64,000 nucleotides of DNA, taken from Lunularia cruciata. Taxonomy: Eukaryota > Streptophyta > Marchantiopsida > Lunulariales > Lunulariaceae. Positions 10,177 through 23,096 of the stretch are shown in pieces. The stretch lies in contig OX419756.1 in assembly GCA_948567375.1 (NCBI GenBank), positions 67,496,552 through 67,560,551 on the forward strand, written 5' to 3'. A program made the position numbers and the translations under genes. Below the pieces are notes generated by a model. The model searched no databases. It was not told where the DNA came from and worked only from the letters and a program-made list of their open reading frames with translations. Positions within the stretch are counted from its first letter, which is position 1; every line of letters begins with the position of its first letter.

Positions 10177-11093
10177 ATTGGGGTTCCTCGATGTTAGAGA
10201 TGTGCAAAGGAAAAAATTACTATGGTTAGGTAAGAGAAACATATATACTATTTAGCTCGAGCATGATTGCCCAATGTGAAGAAATCTTTTGTTTGTGTAA
10301 AGTCCAAACAATCTACATCTAAACATATGGTAGGTTTAGATATTGTTCTATTCTCTTGGTATGAATTTTAATTGCATATGTAATTGTTAGTCAAGATCTA
10401 AAATATCAACCATCATGCTAAAATGTTTGAGATCATTTGCAATATATATATATATATATATATAAATATATATGATATTTAATTTTGAGAAAAGAGTTGA
10501 GAATTTTTTGACCAATAAGTCTTTTAGGTGCAGACTGCTGTGCGTATATACATCAATACACAACATACATCGTTGTAAACATCATACACTATAGAAGCAC
10601 AACTCACACATAAGTCATACATAGACTCTAAAGTGCCACAATAATCAGATTGCTTACCACTCTCAACTCAACTCAACTCAACTCAGATCAGTACTTGATC
10701 TATCACTTCTATAAACTGCCAACAACTGGGCACTAATTACAGTCAAGCCACACCCACTCAAGCATAGAGAATCCAGGTGATGCTCCCCGGCCTCTATCCA
10801 CCATAGCCAGGAACTCGAAGGCTCAACATTAGAAGAAGTGAGCACTAAGGAGCTCACTTCAAAACTATACCCCCTGGAGCTAGCTCTGAAACCCTAACGG
10901 TCCCGCTGATGACACACTCGACGGTGCGAACGGTGCAAAGTGATGGTGGGCCCCACCATGAAGTCAGTACCCCAAACATAAAATCTGCCCATCGGAAAGT
11001 AGTCTTTGAGAAACTGCTGAAATAACTCTAACTACTATCACTGGAACTCCAATGTCCGAGCATCTAGATGCGGCACTACAAATGGCGTGACAA
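10177..11093. repeat. Right copy of the 0.9-kb direct repeat
   Basis: It matches 2162-3078. From 10641 to 11093 it is sequence upstream of the 5' LTR; from 10177 to 10640 it is the first half of that LTR. The outer part (minus start TGTCACGCCATTTG) could itself be the edge of another LTR, but no internal region is attached. Confidence 0.7.
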
Positions 11094-11330
11094 GACTTTT
11101 CTATAGTTCAAAGATAATCCATGTGAAGAAATTTGACTTAGTTATTGGGCAAGATAAAAACACATGTTTATGGGATAGTTTCCATAGTAATCCCTTCAAA
11201 ATTTGACTTTTAAAAACTTATTTTCTAGTAACTTGAGCTACTTTAGTAATCAGTAACTTTTGGATGGAAGAATTTTACAAGTATTTAAACTAGGGATAAG
11301 GTGGTGGAGAAAGATATAGAAGACCATGTT
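11094..11330 (+). repeat. Old LTR fragment related to the young Ty3/gypsy family
   Basis: Phrases such as CTAGTAACTTGAGCTAC, AATCAGTAACTTT and TTTACAAGTATTTAAACTAGGG match the middle and TATA region of the LTRs at 22206-22884 and 29013-29691 with many changes. Both ends are missing. Confidence 0.65.
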
Positions 11331-13020
11331 GCTAAGGAGGTTGAAAGTGGGAGCATATGGAGGCACATACATCACAATCTAACATGTTCTATGCCAACCA
11401 AGCACTAGATATTGCAAATCCTCTCCCTTAATATTTCCTTATCAAACTTCACATGTCAACAAAGATAATAAGAATTGGCTTATCATAATATTTGGTAATG
11501 AGCTAGTAGCAAGAGCTATTTTCAAAACCTGTTTTCAAAACCATATGCATTTTCCAAGATCAATCATACACATAAAATCATTGATGCATTGCTTATAGAA
11601 ACCCATGAAGTCCTAATAAATAAGGATATGAATAAAATATTTATATTGGATGGTTGAAATATTTAGTATAGAGACTATGAAATATGTACCTTCTTAAGTG
11701 CAAAAAGTTGTACAATATATAGGCTATCTAGCTAATTTTGTACCTAAGATCTCAAGTCTATTCAAACTTACTATATTATAATTTAACATGAGAAATAATA
11801 CAATAGTTTATCAAGATGGGTAAAAATTTAAAGAAGCCTTTGTTCCTTACATATGTTTAATCAATTTGGAGAACAAAATGTTTGGATTCAAAAATAAAAC
11901 AAAAATTTCTATAGAAACCCTATCTAGTGAGCTAATATGTACAACTATAGATAAACTTAATCCAAATTTGCTAAGATAATTTTGTATCTATAAATAACAT
12001 GATTGATGTGTAAGAAGTGATTCTTAATAGTGATAAAGACACAAAGGCTGAAAAACATTCCTAGATATGTTAATAGATATTGAGAGAAGGGACTAACAAC
12101 CCAAGTAAAGGCTTCTAGTAAATGATTGGATTTGGTATCAAGACTTGTAAGTTTTATGTAGAAAAATAGCATGTAAAGTATAAATGTCCAAATGATTTTG
12201 GAATGCAGAGATTCACAAGATGTCAACAGAAATCGTGTACAAGAGATCCAATGTATGGCAAGATTTATTTGATTGAATGGGTCAATTCATCTTCTTGTGT
12301 TTCTAGGTGGAAATAAAGAAGGAGAATGAGCACAAAGATACTCAAAATATACAAAAAGAATAAGTTTTAGTTTTAGACTTTCTTCCATCCAAGGATTTGT
12401 AAGATGAATATAAGTTAGTAATTCTAGATTTGATTTCTATAATTTTATAGTAAATCATTCATGTCTACTAATTTCATAAAATTTACCTTGCTAAATGGAA
12501 GTTATTGCACATTGAAGCTTGAAATTCTCGTTTTATCAAGTAAAATGTAGATTGTGGATGTTGTCAAAAGGTTTGAATTTGAAATCGTAATTTCTATATT
12601 TGAAAATATGAAATTCTTTTGATTTTTATATGATATCTAATGTTCAGAAATTCAAATTTCAAATTTTGAGATTTTAAACTAACTACTCTTTACTCATATT
12701 CGTTATTCTATTATGTTAATAAATTATTGAAGAAAAGATTAATCAAACCTACTAATGTCATTAGAATCATCAATGGTCAAACTAAAATTTTAATATTAGA
12801 CATTAAATTTCATTTACTTTTTAGAGTCTGTTTAATCACTTATATAAATTTCAGATGAACTAAAATCTTTAGTTAAGTTAATTAGAAGAAAGTATTTAAT
12901 TTTTTATTATATGTTAAATTATATTAATATAATAAATATTATCTATTGAATTAATTATGATCTATAAAATTTTAATAGCTTGATTATTATATTTTTAATA
13001 CATATATTAAATTTTAATAG
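11331..13020. other. AT-rich stretch without a recognisable gene
   Basis: Strongly AT-rich sequence with short homopolymer runs and no reading frame that resembles a protein. I see no gene, RNA or intact mobile element here. Confidence 0.6.
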
Positions 13021-14300
13021 CTTGATTACATATATTTTTACAGTAGAAGGTGGCCACTGGATTGGTATGAAAAGGCTAAATTTAGGGAATAGCTGTGGCC
13101 ACTCTGATTTTTGGAATGGACAAATAATAGCACGATACCACGGTCGTGTAGGGTGTGCGTAGGAGGGTCAATGTCATCTTGGTTTCGTCATGGGATGATA
13201 ATAATAAAAATCTCTAACTTTAATAATAATAGTAATGGAAATAATGATTTGTAATTAAATTAAATTAAATTAAATTCATTTTTATATCATTATTTTTATC
13301 TGTTTATATATCTTATTATTATTAATTGTAATCTATTCGGAGATAAATTGTTTCCATTTTTCCTCCTTTTATATGATATTCCTTATGTATCCTGATGATG
13401 TACTATTTCAGTCTGTCTAAGTAGGAAAAGCTTTGAATTTCACCGGAAAACGGGATTGACGCATGCTTCACGTGCTTTGATTCCAATCAAGATCACGAGA
13501 ATGGAAGACGATAGATTGACAATGCGAGATTTTCTCGCTTTTCCTATAGATGCATGAGGGTAGACTTTTCATACCGTTTCTACTGAAACTTAGCGTTAAT
13601 TATTTCTTTTGTCTTATCGTTGTTCCGCTTGATGGGGTCTTTCCTTCCTTCTTGTTATTCTATGCGGGCCGCCTTTGTCCCATTTGGTGGACTTTCGGAC
13701 ATGAAGTCGACAAAGACACTACTGCACACTTTATCAGTTGAGATACAGTTACTGATGCGACAAAGTATACACTATAGCATCTCACCGACCGGCTGATTTC
13801 AGCATGATTGACATTTGAAGCTACTTTTCATTGAGAATATTAATCCACTGTTTCCTTTGAGTTCTCGTAGATTCCATCTCATGAACTCGATAAACTGAGC
13901 TAGCTCCGAAGGCAGCGTGTTAGATTAGTTAGTTGCCTTCGGAATTTCAACTAAAAGTACATAAACTTCTTGTCAGCGAATAAGAGAAGGCGACCGCCTT
14001 GCAAACATGGCATAGTATTAGTAGTCTGGCGTTATCAATAGTACGGATAAGTATTGAGTTAATTACTTCGTTGTTATTTCAAGCTGGTGTGATAACTCAC
14101 GTGATAGATGCCTTTTTCTCGTGGCGAGTTCATTTCACAAAAAGGACTCGTCACATGTCAAAGCAGGGCCATCAATATCACGGAGGGATTGAGATGCTTC
14201 CCCTAGTCGTGTTGGTATTTGGATCTTGCAATTTTTTAAATGGTTCTTGCCTGTCTTTAACCTGGTAGCTCGAAAAGGCGATGTAGGTTATGGTCTCTTT
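13021..14300. other. Higher-complexity non-repeat stretch, nothing identified
   Basis: The base composition is less AT-skewed than its flanks and it matches no other part of the window. Short open frames exist (for example 13999-14268 on plus) but none resembles a known protein. An (AAATT)n run of about four units sits near 13252-13275. This may be a remnant of unique host sequence. Confidence 0.4.
13905..13943. other. Perfect 10-bp hairpin with a 19-base loop
   Basis: TCCGAAGGCA at 13905-13914 pairs with TGCCTTCGGA at 13934-13943. It is isolated, with no gene around it, and its role is unknown. Confidence 0.7.
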
Positions 14301-16245
14301 TTAAACTAATTCTAAAATTAATATGAAATCAATCTTTAATATAGGTAACGTGTGGACCATATGCTTGAATATCTGTTTTTATGTAAAATAATTATCAATT
14401 TCAAAAATTGATAGAGAATGAGTGTAGAATTTTCATGATAGAATAGTAGCTATATATGGTATATTTTAGATACTTCAACACGTAATATTGAGGTCAATTG
14501 GCATTTCCATATTGAAATCCTTTACTGATAGATGAAATATTTTATTAGTGATTTTTTTGGGTTGTTATTTTCAAATTTTGTGCATATCAAAACTACTTTT
14601 CATCATTTATGTATAATATCATGCAACTCTGAGATTTACTTGACATATCTATAAACGTTCCAATATTAGTAGAGAGTTTGTATAACATTTATTTTTTATA
14701 TGATAGTAGTAGGTGACCTACGGTCCATATACCCATAAGCTCTGTTGATGAAATTTGGCTTTATTATTTTAAAGTTTTTCTATATTTTTAGGTTACCATT
14801 CCTTGATAGTGAATTTTTATGGTTTTTCATTTTAAAATGTGGTTAATAAAGAGATTATATCAATTTATGAAAATTGACTATTTTACATGTATATTTTCAT
14901 CCAAGCATTTTAGAAATTTATAGATATAATATTTGATCTTGGAAGTTTAGCTGTTTGAAGATATTTGAAATATGTAAAAAAGAAGAAGGGTTCCTAGATG
15001 GTAGATTCTTTGTTTCTGGGAGCAAATAATAATAATATTTAATATATATGAATATTGAATTGAAGCAAGAAACTAGATAAGACATTGAAAGTAAGGTTAC
15101 GAGGCAGTATTAGAATTCACTCGACTCTTTCAGATACAGAAAAGGCATTGCCAAAGTAAGTAAAAACTCTGATAAAATATACTAAGTGGACTCACTCATT
15201 AATATGAACTAACTCAAACAGGATTAATGAATCTAAATAAATATTTATGTATTATGTACAAGTATGGTGTATTGACATTTTTTATTTATACCAAAAGATA
15301 AAAATTTTAAATTCTTTTAGTTAAATAAATATTCACCTTTAACATATAATACAGAAATAAATAAAATGAAATGAATCTTGGATATAATTTGGGAAGTCTT
15401 AGTTTGTTCTAATTCTTGATAAGTGATTTTATAAGGCATACTTTTATAATAAGAGGAAATTTTAGCGATCTATAAAAGTCAACTTTTGTGACCATAATCA
15501 AATAACACCCCATGAATAATTTAAGATGTCTCATTCTATCAAACTCTAAAGTTTCTGCAGATGGGTTTTTTCTTTTCGCTTTTCAGTTGGAAAGTAGAAC
15601 TTAAATTATTTCAAACTATAATTAAATACTTTTAGATTTTAATCCCAAAATCTACAAATATTTACTACTTAGTATATTTTGAGATATTGAATACAATCTT
15701 ATTTATAGCATTAATGTGCACTTTCACTTTTTCATGGGAACCAATTTGCATGATGTCAAAATTCTATGGGCATCAAAACTTCTCTCCAAAACAATATATA
15801 ATATCACATTTGAAGAACTAGAATCTCATCAGATATATTCAATATATAGATTAAATGGAAAAATAATTTCAATTAAGATGTTGCCTGCTAAAATGGATCC
15901 CTTAAATCTAGACTCATAAACAAATTTGAAATAAGTAGTGGGCAGACCCTAAAAGATCACGAAGGTCCATTGGGACAAAGAAATCTTGCTCTACGTAAAG
16001 TAAAATGCTAAAGACAAAGCTATGGGAAGGGACCACAAAGGGGCTACTATGGAAAGTAAAATGCTATTGACAAAGCTATGAGAGGCGGATGTAAAAGTAG
16101 ATTATCTTGGTAAAAAGACCCCGAGGGTATTGTAGTGGAGGTGGAGACGATGAGTATTAGATAATAAAGAAAAATGTGTTATTAGATAAACAACAATTGT
16201 TACCTTAATCCATCATCTCTTTGTGGTTGTATTGTACATCCCTTC
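14301..16245. other. AT-rich stretch, with a 56-bp-spaced direct repeat
   Basis: Mostly AT-rich and featureless. At 16000-16085 the phrase GTAAAATGCTA..GACAAAGCTATG occurs twice, 56 bp apart. No coding region is supported. Confidence 0.5.
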
Positions 16246-16960
16246 TCACAAGTACACTAGATGCAACAGCGGTCCATATGACACAATGTCCTTTTAGAGG
16301 ATGGAGGATAGCTACCCATGATTCCATCAAGGATACAATGTTTGCTATGGATACCTTGCTTGGAGGGAGCATTTATATTCTTTGTAGACAACATGTGTAA
16401 GAGCAGACTTATACTTGGTCCGAGATGACCAGGTGACAATGGCGGGTGTTGTTGTTAAAGACCCTACACGTGATGTAGTTTTGGAGGGAATAATTACTCA
16501 TCCTCTTGGATGGGCGGTGAGTGGAGCAACATCACACAACGTCTCCAAGTATAGAAGTATGCAGCAAGGTCACCTCTTTGTTCCTATAGCGTTGGAGTTA
16601 TATGGAGCAATGGACACGAAGTTTGATACATCGTCTTGGAGTGCACGAGAGCTTATCATATTTGATGCCAAGGGTACCACACTCACTCTCATACATTGTA
16701 GCATACTTTAGACAAAATGTGTCCATTGCTCTCTAGAGAGCATTGGCTGGTGCAATCCATAGGAGGGCAATCACTCTAGGTGATGCTTCTTTGAATTTAG
16801 TTTGTAGACCTTATGACTTGCATAGCTCAGATATCATCAATGAGCTAGGGCAGATTTCTCATGTGGACCCTATTGGGGCCTAGCTCCATTTTACCTCTTT
16901 TGTCTCTCCCTTGTATTGCTTGATGGGTGTTCCCATCTTTCATGTGTACCGATTCTACAA
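16246..16960 (+). mobile_element. LINE fragment (C-terminal zinc motif region and 3' end)
   Basis: It matches 18430-19150 and 30050-30780. The decayed frame contains RADLYLVRDDQVT, HPLGWAVSGAT, then the terminal TLGDAS region. It starts abruptly near TAGATGCAACAGCGG, so it is 5'-truncated. A short deletion relative to the other copies follows the FDT(F/S) region. Confidence 0.75.
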
Positions 16961-17885
16961 GTACATGGTGCTATTCTTATTCAATTTCAATGTAATGAGA
17001 TACAACTCCATTCACATCCTAAAGAGAGAATTTCAATCAATATAGAAACATACGACTTTATTTGTGTATATAAGGAAGAGCATCTTGACAGTTTCTCCAG
17101 AGTTTGCAGAGGATTTGAACCAATTTGATGCATGTAAGTCTTACGTGAGGTTTGTTCATAGAACAGGTCAAATAACATCATGGAATTTGAAATCCAATTT
17201 GGGTTCTCAGAAATGGGTTCCAGGTACCCATAAAAATCCGATAAAATTTTTACAAGAAGTCCAAAAATTACTTAAAGAGGTGGAGGGGAATATTAGGGGT
17301 ACAAGAAATATTTGTGACTCCATAAAATTATACAGGTTATACAGGTTGTCTAGGGCAGTATTTGTGACTCCCTAAAATTATATGGGTTGTATTTTTCATT
17401 TTCCTTAAAGTTGTAGGGGATGATCTATAATAAAAACTAGTAGAACACTTCAAAACATATCAATTAAAACTTTCAGAAAATAAAAATCAAAATATAACCC
17501 AATGATAATTATGGTATTTTTATTGAGATGTCCACTTCTTTTACATGCACCCGCATAAATTTTATGGATTATTATGGGTACCCGTAACCCATCAATCCCA
17601 TATTTGAAATGCTCCAATGGTGCATCTCACTTACCAATTCTACATTCTACAGATATTTAGGGGTGGATCTCCTCTCTCTTCATAAGGAAAAGCTCTTGTT
17701 TAACAAAGTTCCATAAATTTTCTTATTGGGAAATGCCGATGTTTACATATCTCATTCTTTGGTTATTAGTAGAATCAATGGAGGAATCAACTTTTAATCC
17801 CTCCCATAACCCTAAATTGGGAGGGATGGAAAGTTAATGCTTCCTTTGTCAGGGCCAATGGATTCAAATCTTTGATGTACTTGGT
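16961..17885. other. Unassigned stretch with a short direct repeat
   Basis: No gene is recognised. TATTTGTGACTCC followed by AAAATTATA occurs twice at about 17310-17380, together with a doubled TTATACAGG. The open frame at 17064-17375 resembles nothing known. Confidence 0.45.
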
Positions 17886-19195
17886 CTCAAATAGCATTAT
17901 GACTTTGCCGATCTTGTCTGGAGGGGTCGGCTTGCTATCTATGGAGGAGATGACACCTATAGCATTTTTGAGTAGTTGGGGTCTCTTGGGACCCCTACTT
18001 TCCTCTCATTTTGTGGTTGTTGATAGGCCGGTTTTGGAGACTTATGTGGCAAAGGTGGAGGAGGGGTCCTATTCTCTCCAGATGTTATTGCAGCAAATGA
18101 GAGATATTCTATCCCCACAAGCATGAGAGGACTTTCCATCTTTTGCTTCACTATCGTCAGATTGCACTAGAGGTTTATAGTCTTCCTTGATGGAGCAATA
18201 GTGTGAGCATACATTACATTCTTGCTTAGTTGACTCGTCCATTCCTCAAGCTACTAGAGCATGCATTTGCTCTTGCTCCAGCAAGGGTGCATGCTCTTGG
18301 ATCCTAGCTTGACCATGCATTAGGGCATTCCAACTTGCACCAACTGCTTTCTCTATAGTGATGAGGTTTTGCCTAGGTTTAGTCCACCCATCTGCATCTT
18401 CACTACTCACTTGTGAGTGTGGTTCTATACTAGATGCAGCAACAGTCCATATGACATGGTGTCCTTTCAAAGGACAAAGGACAGCTACCCATAATGCTAT
18501 TAGGGACAAAGTGTTTGCTATGGCACAAGAGAGTGGATACTTGGCTTGGAGGGAATGTTCGTATGCTTCACAAATGACATGTGTTAGGGCAGATTTATAC
18601 TTGGTCCAAGATGATCAGGTGACAATAGTAGATGTTGTGATTATGGACCCTACATGGGATACAATTTTGAAGGGAGTGATTACCCATCCCCTTGGATGGG
18701 CGGCAAGTGCAGCAGCAAGTCGTAAGGTCTCCAAGTATAGGGGCATATAGTGAGGTCACCTCTTTGTTCCTCTAGCCTTGGAGTTATATGGAGTGATGGA
18801 CACATTGTTTGACACATTGTTTGACACATTTGTTAGGAAATGCACGAGAGCTTATCATGTTAGGTGCCAAGGCGTCCCACTCTCACTCTTATACTTTGTA
18901 GCATATTTTAGGCAGCGTGTGTCCATTGCTCTATAGAGGGTAGTGGCTAGTGCAATCCATAGGAGAGAAATCACACTAGGTGATGCTTCTTTGGATGCTT
19001 TAATTGTTTGTAGACCATACGACTTGCATAGATTGGATATCTTAGGTGCATTAGGGCAGATTTCTCATATAGACTCTATTGGTGCCTAGCCCAATTTTAC
19101 CTTTTTGGTCTCTCCCTTGTATGGCTTGATGGGGTCTTCTCATCCTTTTTGTTCTCTACACAGTCGCCTTTTTCTCATTATGACTTATGACCACT
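17886..19195 (+). mobile_element. LINE fragment, C-terminal half
   Basis: The reading runs from a segment shared with 22040-22205 (SMEEM.PIAF) through the cysteine/histidine motif after the RT: C(E)CGS, LDA, H, then CPFKGQRTATHNAIRD, a C-C-H-C-like pattern typical of LINE endonuclease or post-RT regions. RADLYLVQDDQVTIVDVV follows, then the conserved end near TLGDASLDALIVCRPYDLH. Frame changes and stops are present. Next comes the shared 3' untranslated part with TGTCTCTCCCTTGTATGGCTT. It provides the uninterrupted reference for the LINE that the young element split. Confidence 0.8.
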
Positions 19196-20500
19196 TGTAA
19201 ATGAAACAAACCCGGCATAAACTTAAGCATTTCATTTTCAAGGTGCCAAACGGGTCTCTATTCGAGAAATGCTTGTAATGCGGTAAAAGCTTTAAGCATT
19301 ATTTGTAACAAATTTTAGGGGAATTGAGGGTTTAGGTTTTATAAGTGAAACCCACAAATGCACAAATAGACCTAAACCTAACGAGCAAGTAGTTTTTCTA
19401 TTGCTTTATTTTTGCAAATAAAATGTAATTATCTATCAAGGTTAGTTTATAATATTTTTATTTTTCTAATTGTGTAGATTTGTTTGCATTTTCATTATCA
19501 TTTTGACAGGTTATGTACAAAATGATATGAAATTTTTGTCAAAGAAAAAAGTTATGGTTTTTTCCCAGCCTTACTACTCTTGTTTTCAACAAAAAGTCTC
19601 AATCATATTATAATGCTTTCAGATATAGGGTTTTCAAGGGAGGGCCCATTTCTATTACTATTGCCAATCACGTGTAGAAGATTTTCCCTTTACTTACAAG
19701 AGATGCCATTAGAGGAATTCTGTCACCCAGTCTAGCTAGGAGTAGTTTTATTTATTTCTTTTCACTTGATAGAGTTGTAATCTCCCCTTGATCTTGTTTG
19801 GGGTCTTGATTTTGCTTCAGTTTCTAGCGCTTGAGATTCATTAGGTTTAATGCTTGATTCCCTTGGTTCATTATAGTCTTTTCTGCTTTCCTTCCAGATA
19901 TATATTGATATGTGTTGCACCCATTGGGAAACAGTCTATTCTTTAGTTTCATTTCACTCCTTTTTGCTTTCCTTTGGGGTATATATTGAGGTGTGTTGAG
20001 AGACAAGACCATTCTTTAGATTGAGAGACAAGACCATTCTTTAGATTCACATGGCAAAAACATGGATCCTGTCCCGTCCAATCTTTGATGTTGGTTGATT
20101 GGGCATGCAATCAAGAGAATATAGGATTTTATGCACTGATCTAAGCCAGATTCATCTCAATCTAACAAGTTATTGTTGACCCTCTCAATTGACAAGCTAT
20201 CACTAACCTCATGACAAAGAGTACTGTGCTTGTGATTCACATGTTGAATCTCATCCCTATCTATCAAAGCTATGAATCCGCAAGTCGTTATACTATAACC
20301 TGTAGATCAAACTCCATGACTCCAATTACAAGATGACTATATCTCCACATGACTGCATTTATACTATATGTAATCCCTTATTTTGCTATAGGTAACTCCT
20401 TTTTACCTACCACTTGATCATTTGGCATGTGATCCCTTGGATGAGTTAGCATGGTTCCTATTCCTCTTACTCACTTGATGGTGTCTTTGTTATGCTAGAG
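19196..20500. other. Unassigned stretch with small tandem duplications
   Basis: No gene is supported. A 25-bp unit (GAGAGACAAGACCATTCTTT plus AGATT) is tandemly doubled at about 20000-20048, and two blocks around 19885-19990 share TTTTGCTTTCCTT and ATATATTGA. It may be old LTR material, but no pair of ends is visible. Confidence 0.4.
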
Positions 20501-22205
20501 TGTGATGTGTAGGGCATAGAGAGGTGGCTGCTAGATTTCATTGTATCCAAGCGGGGGATTAGGCCACCCTTCAAAAGGAGTCTGTTAGAGCTGCACATTT
20601 TTTTTAGGAGACAGGTCTTGCCACAAGATACCACAAAGTCCACTTGATTATGACAATGTAGGACATTGAGTCAAGCAAGAGAGTTTAGTAGAGCAACATG
20701 AGCGCTACACCCTTTGTCTATGGCTAGTCATACTGATGAGACTATTTGTTCACTATGCTCATTACATCTTATGGTGGGAGAGGGATTACCACTAGAGGTT
20801 TTCAATTATTAGCCTAAGTAGCCTTTATGTCTTGATAGGTCACTTTTGCAAAAGCATTATGCACTATTCCTTGCCTTTCCTTAGGAGGCTTGTCAAGGAT
20901 GGTATATGGAGCATCTTAGAGATTGCTTTCAGGCAAATGATCATTCTAGTGGTTTTATTTCAAGTGGTTGTAGTAGTAGTGAGAGGAGATGTTCTTATGT
21001 CTATTAGTTGGATGTTAGATTTTAGTCAACTTCTTGCAGTGGAGAAGGACACAAGAAGCATTAGACTGATTGCTATTGGAGAGATCTGTTTGTGCTTGGT
21101 CAGTCGCACCATTGTCCTTCAACCTCATTTTCATTTTTGACAACACCTCAGTCCACATCAATTTGGAGTAGCTACACCTAGAGTATGTGAGGCTATATCT
21201 CTAAGCATTAGGCACTCATAGGTATCTATCCGGAGTGGGTCATCCTACATGTGGATGTTCAAAACACTTTTAATAGCATCTCACAAGCATCCATATTTAG
21301 AGAGCTTAGGGAGTCTAGTGGATCCTTGGCAAGTTTTATTCCTTTTGTACTGTATTTTTATGGCTCTCCTGATTCCCTTTACTACCAACACGATTATTCA
21401 CAAGAGGGAGTCACCATCTTGGAGTCAGCTATTGGTACATGTTAGGGAGATCTTTTAGGGGGACCCTTATTTGCCATGGCTCACTTTAGAGCTCTCATAT
21501 CTACTACTTTGGCCATGCCATGTTGTGTATTTCCCTCCTTGGCAGATGATACACACATCATGGGCCCTATAGATCAGATTAGGCCAACCTTTGACCACTT
21601 GACTACCAAGCAACATCTAGTAGGCTTGAGAGTCAAGGTGTCAAAGTGTAGTATATGGTTCCCTTTAGGTATCCCTTCCCACCTTGAGCTTCTAGGGGTG
21701 TATTACATCTATTATTACATCTATAGATGGACAACTTGTTCTTGGAGTGCCTATAGGATCCGAGGATTTTATCACATGCTTCTTAGATACTACCCTTGTA
21801 GAGGATGTTCTCCATGTGGATGACCTTCCATTGTTAGGAGATTTGCAAGTGGCATTTAGTATTCTCTCCTCTAGTATTTCTCATTGATCAACATATCTAT
21901 TCCGTATAGTTCTCCACCTCCTTGACCTTCCTATCACATCTAAGAGCCTTTGATAGGAGGATTATGGGAGTCTATGGTGATATTATTGGACTAAGGACAT
22001 TTGAGTGTGTGACAAGGGATTTGGCATGTAGATAGATATCCCTACCTATCTTTTGTAGAGGGGTTGGCTTGCTATCCATGGAGGAGATGGCACCTATAGC
22101 ATTTATGGGTAGTTGGGCTCTCTTGGCACCCCTACTTTCCTCTTGTTTTGTGGTTGTTGATAGGCCAGTTTTGGAGACTTATGGGATAGAGGTGGAAGAG
22201 GGGTC
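20501..22205 (+). pseudogene. LINE reverse transcriptase, left part of a split LINE
   Basis: From about 21040 the plus strand encodes LINE RT motifs in order: RLIAIGE, SPHQFGVATP, the palm segment VDVQNTFNSIS, then ADDTHIMGP (the catalytic A/Y-x-D-D motif reads ADD) near 21545, and VGLRVKVSKCSIW. Frame changes and stops interrupt it. The LINE continues to 22205, where the young Ty3/gypsy element interrupts it, and resumes at 29692. The 5' end is not defined; sequence before 20800 is too decayed to place. The left limit here is approximate. Confidence 0.8.
22202..22205. other. Left target-site duplication GGTC
   Basis: GGTC precedes the 5' LTR and is repeated at 29692-29695 after the 3' LTR. 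Removing the element and one copy rebuilds the LINE sequence GAGGGGTCCT seen uninterrupted at about 18065. A 4-bp duplication is one less than the common 5 bp. Confidence 0.85.
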
Positions 22206-22884
22206 TGTAACACCCATTTGTGCATGTGTGTGGTATTGTGATATTTAGCTTGGTATTACAAGTACTTAAGAGATATTATTTATATAGAGATAAAGGATGG
22301 TTCTATATTAGTCATGGTTAGCTAAAGTTAGTCATAGCTAAGATAGATGGGACCTTACTTTAGAGGAAGTAGAAAAGATGAGCACCACTATTTTGGATTT
22401 TAGTGTGTTGACTTGGTATTATTCCTAGGTGTTTGGCTTTGGTGAAAGAGTTGAGAACTCTTGGGCCCGCAAGCCTTTTTGTTTTGGATTCTTCTTTAGT
22501 CCAAGGATAGCCCATGTGAAAGAATCCTTGCTTTAGTGGTTGGGTCAAGATAAGGGGAATATGCCCATGTGAATGGATATTCCTTTCTACTTTTTGACTT
22601 TACTTGACTTTTAGTCTAGTAACTTGAGTTACTACGGTAATTAGTAACTTTGGTACGTAACTATTTCACAAGTATATAAACAAGGGGTGAGGAGGTAATC
22701 ATCATCCTTTCATTTGCACCTATCTCTCTCTCATTGAGTTCTCTAGTGAGCAATGTCTTGAGTCTTGGAGTGTTAGCCTTGGAGGAGTATGATGGAGTTG
22801 GGGTTCCTTGCCTTCTTAGTCCATGGTGCGCTACCATAATAGCCATCAGAGGTTCATCTTGAGTGAGAGACAGGCCGGCTCACA
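22206..22884 (+). repeat. 5' LTR, 679 bp
   Basis: TG...CA ends, followed by the primer-binding site. A promoter region around CAAGTATATAAACAAGGGG (near 22670) contains the TATA box. The same length as the 3' LTR, about 99.4% identical by eye. Confidence 0.95.
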
Positions 22885-22888
22885 TTTT

Positions 22889-22907
22889 TGGTTCCGTTGC
22901 CGGGACC
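22889..22907 (+). other. Primer-binding site (Asp-tRNA-like)
   Basis: TGGTTCCGTTGCCGGGACC lies four bases after the LTR. The relative on the minus strand reads TGGCTCCATTGCCGGGACC. Together they resemble TGGCGCCGTTGCCGGGG, the site used by many Tat/Athila elements with Asp tRNA. Confidence 0.7.
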
Positions 22908-22925
22908 TCTCTAGAAGGCAAGATA

Positions 22926-23096
22926 ATGTTCCGCGTCCAATTCTACATTAAGCAGAAGGAGGTTATGAGAGCTCACTTGGAGAGAACATTAGGAGAGGAG
23001 AGAGCTGAACTTATGTCAGAGAACCAAGATCCATTTGTATACCCTGTAGTTCATTATGATGTCTTTGAGGTGATTTTGTACATCTTGTACACATGA
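22926..23096 (+). CDS. 5' segment of the extra upstream ORF of the young element
   Basis: An open segment of 56 codons starts at the ATG just downstream of the primer-binding site and encodes a charged peptide (MFRVQFYIKQKEV at the start, then an Arg/Glu-rich helix). The minus-strand relative keeps the same reading at 35308-35523 with only substitutions, which argues that it was once translated. It stops before an untranslatable middle part and may belong with the ORF at 23583. Function unknown. Confidence 0.4.
   Translation: MFRVQFYIKQKEVMRAHLERTLGEERAELMSENQDPFVYPVVHYDVFEVILYILYT

Larger units (their letters stand above)
9712..10640 (-). repeat. 5' LTR of the PHD-finger element
   Basis: Minus-strand orientation. 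It begins TGTGGCAC at 10640 and ends TATGTCA at 9712, just before the primer-binding site. Its first about 108 bp match the 3' LTR stub at 3075-3182 and its first about 460 bp match 2162-2640. The part from 9712 to 10177 has no second copy in the window, so the end rests on the primer-binding site and the CA terminus. Confidence 0.6.

Noticed and set aside
13999-14268. Plus-strand 89-codon frame in the unique stretch
   Set aside because: Composition is not convincingly protein-like and there is no motif; left as unassigned sequence.
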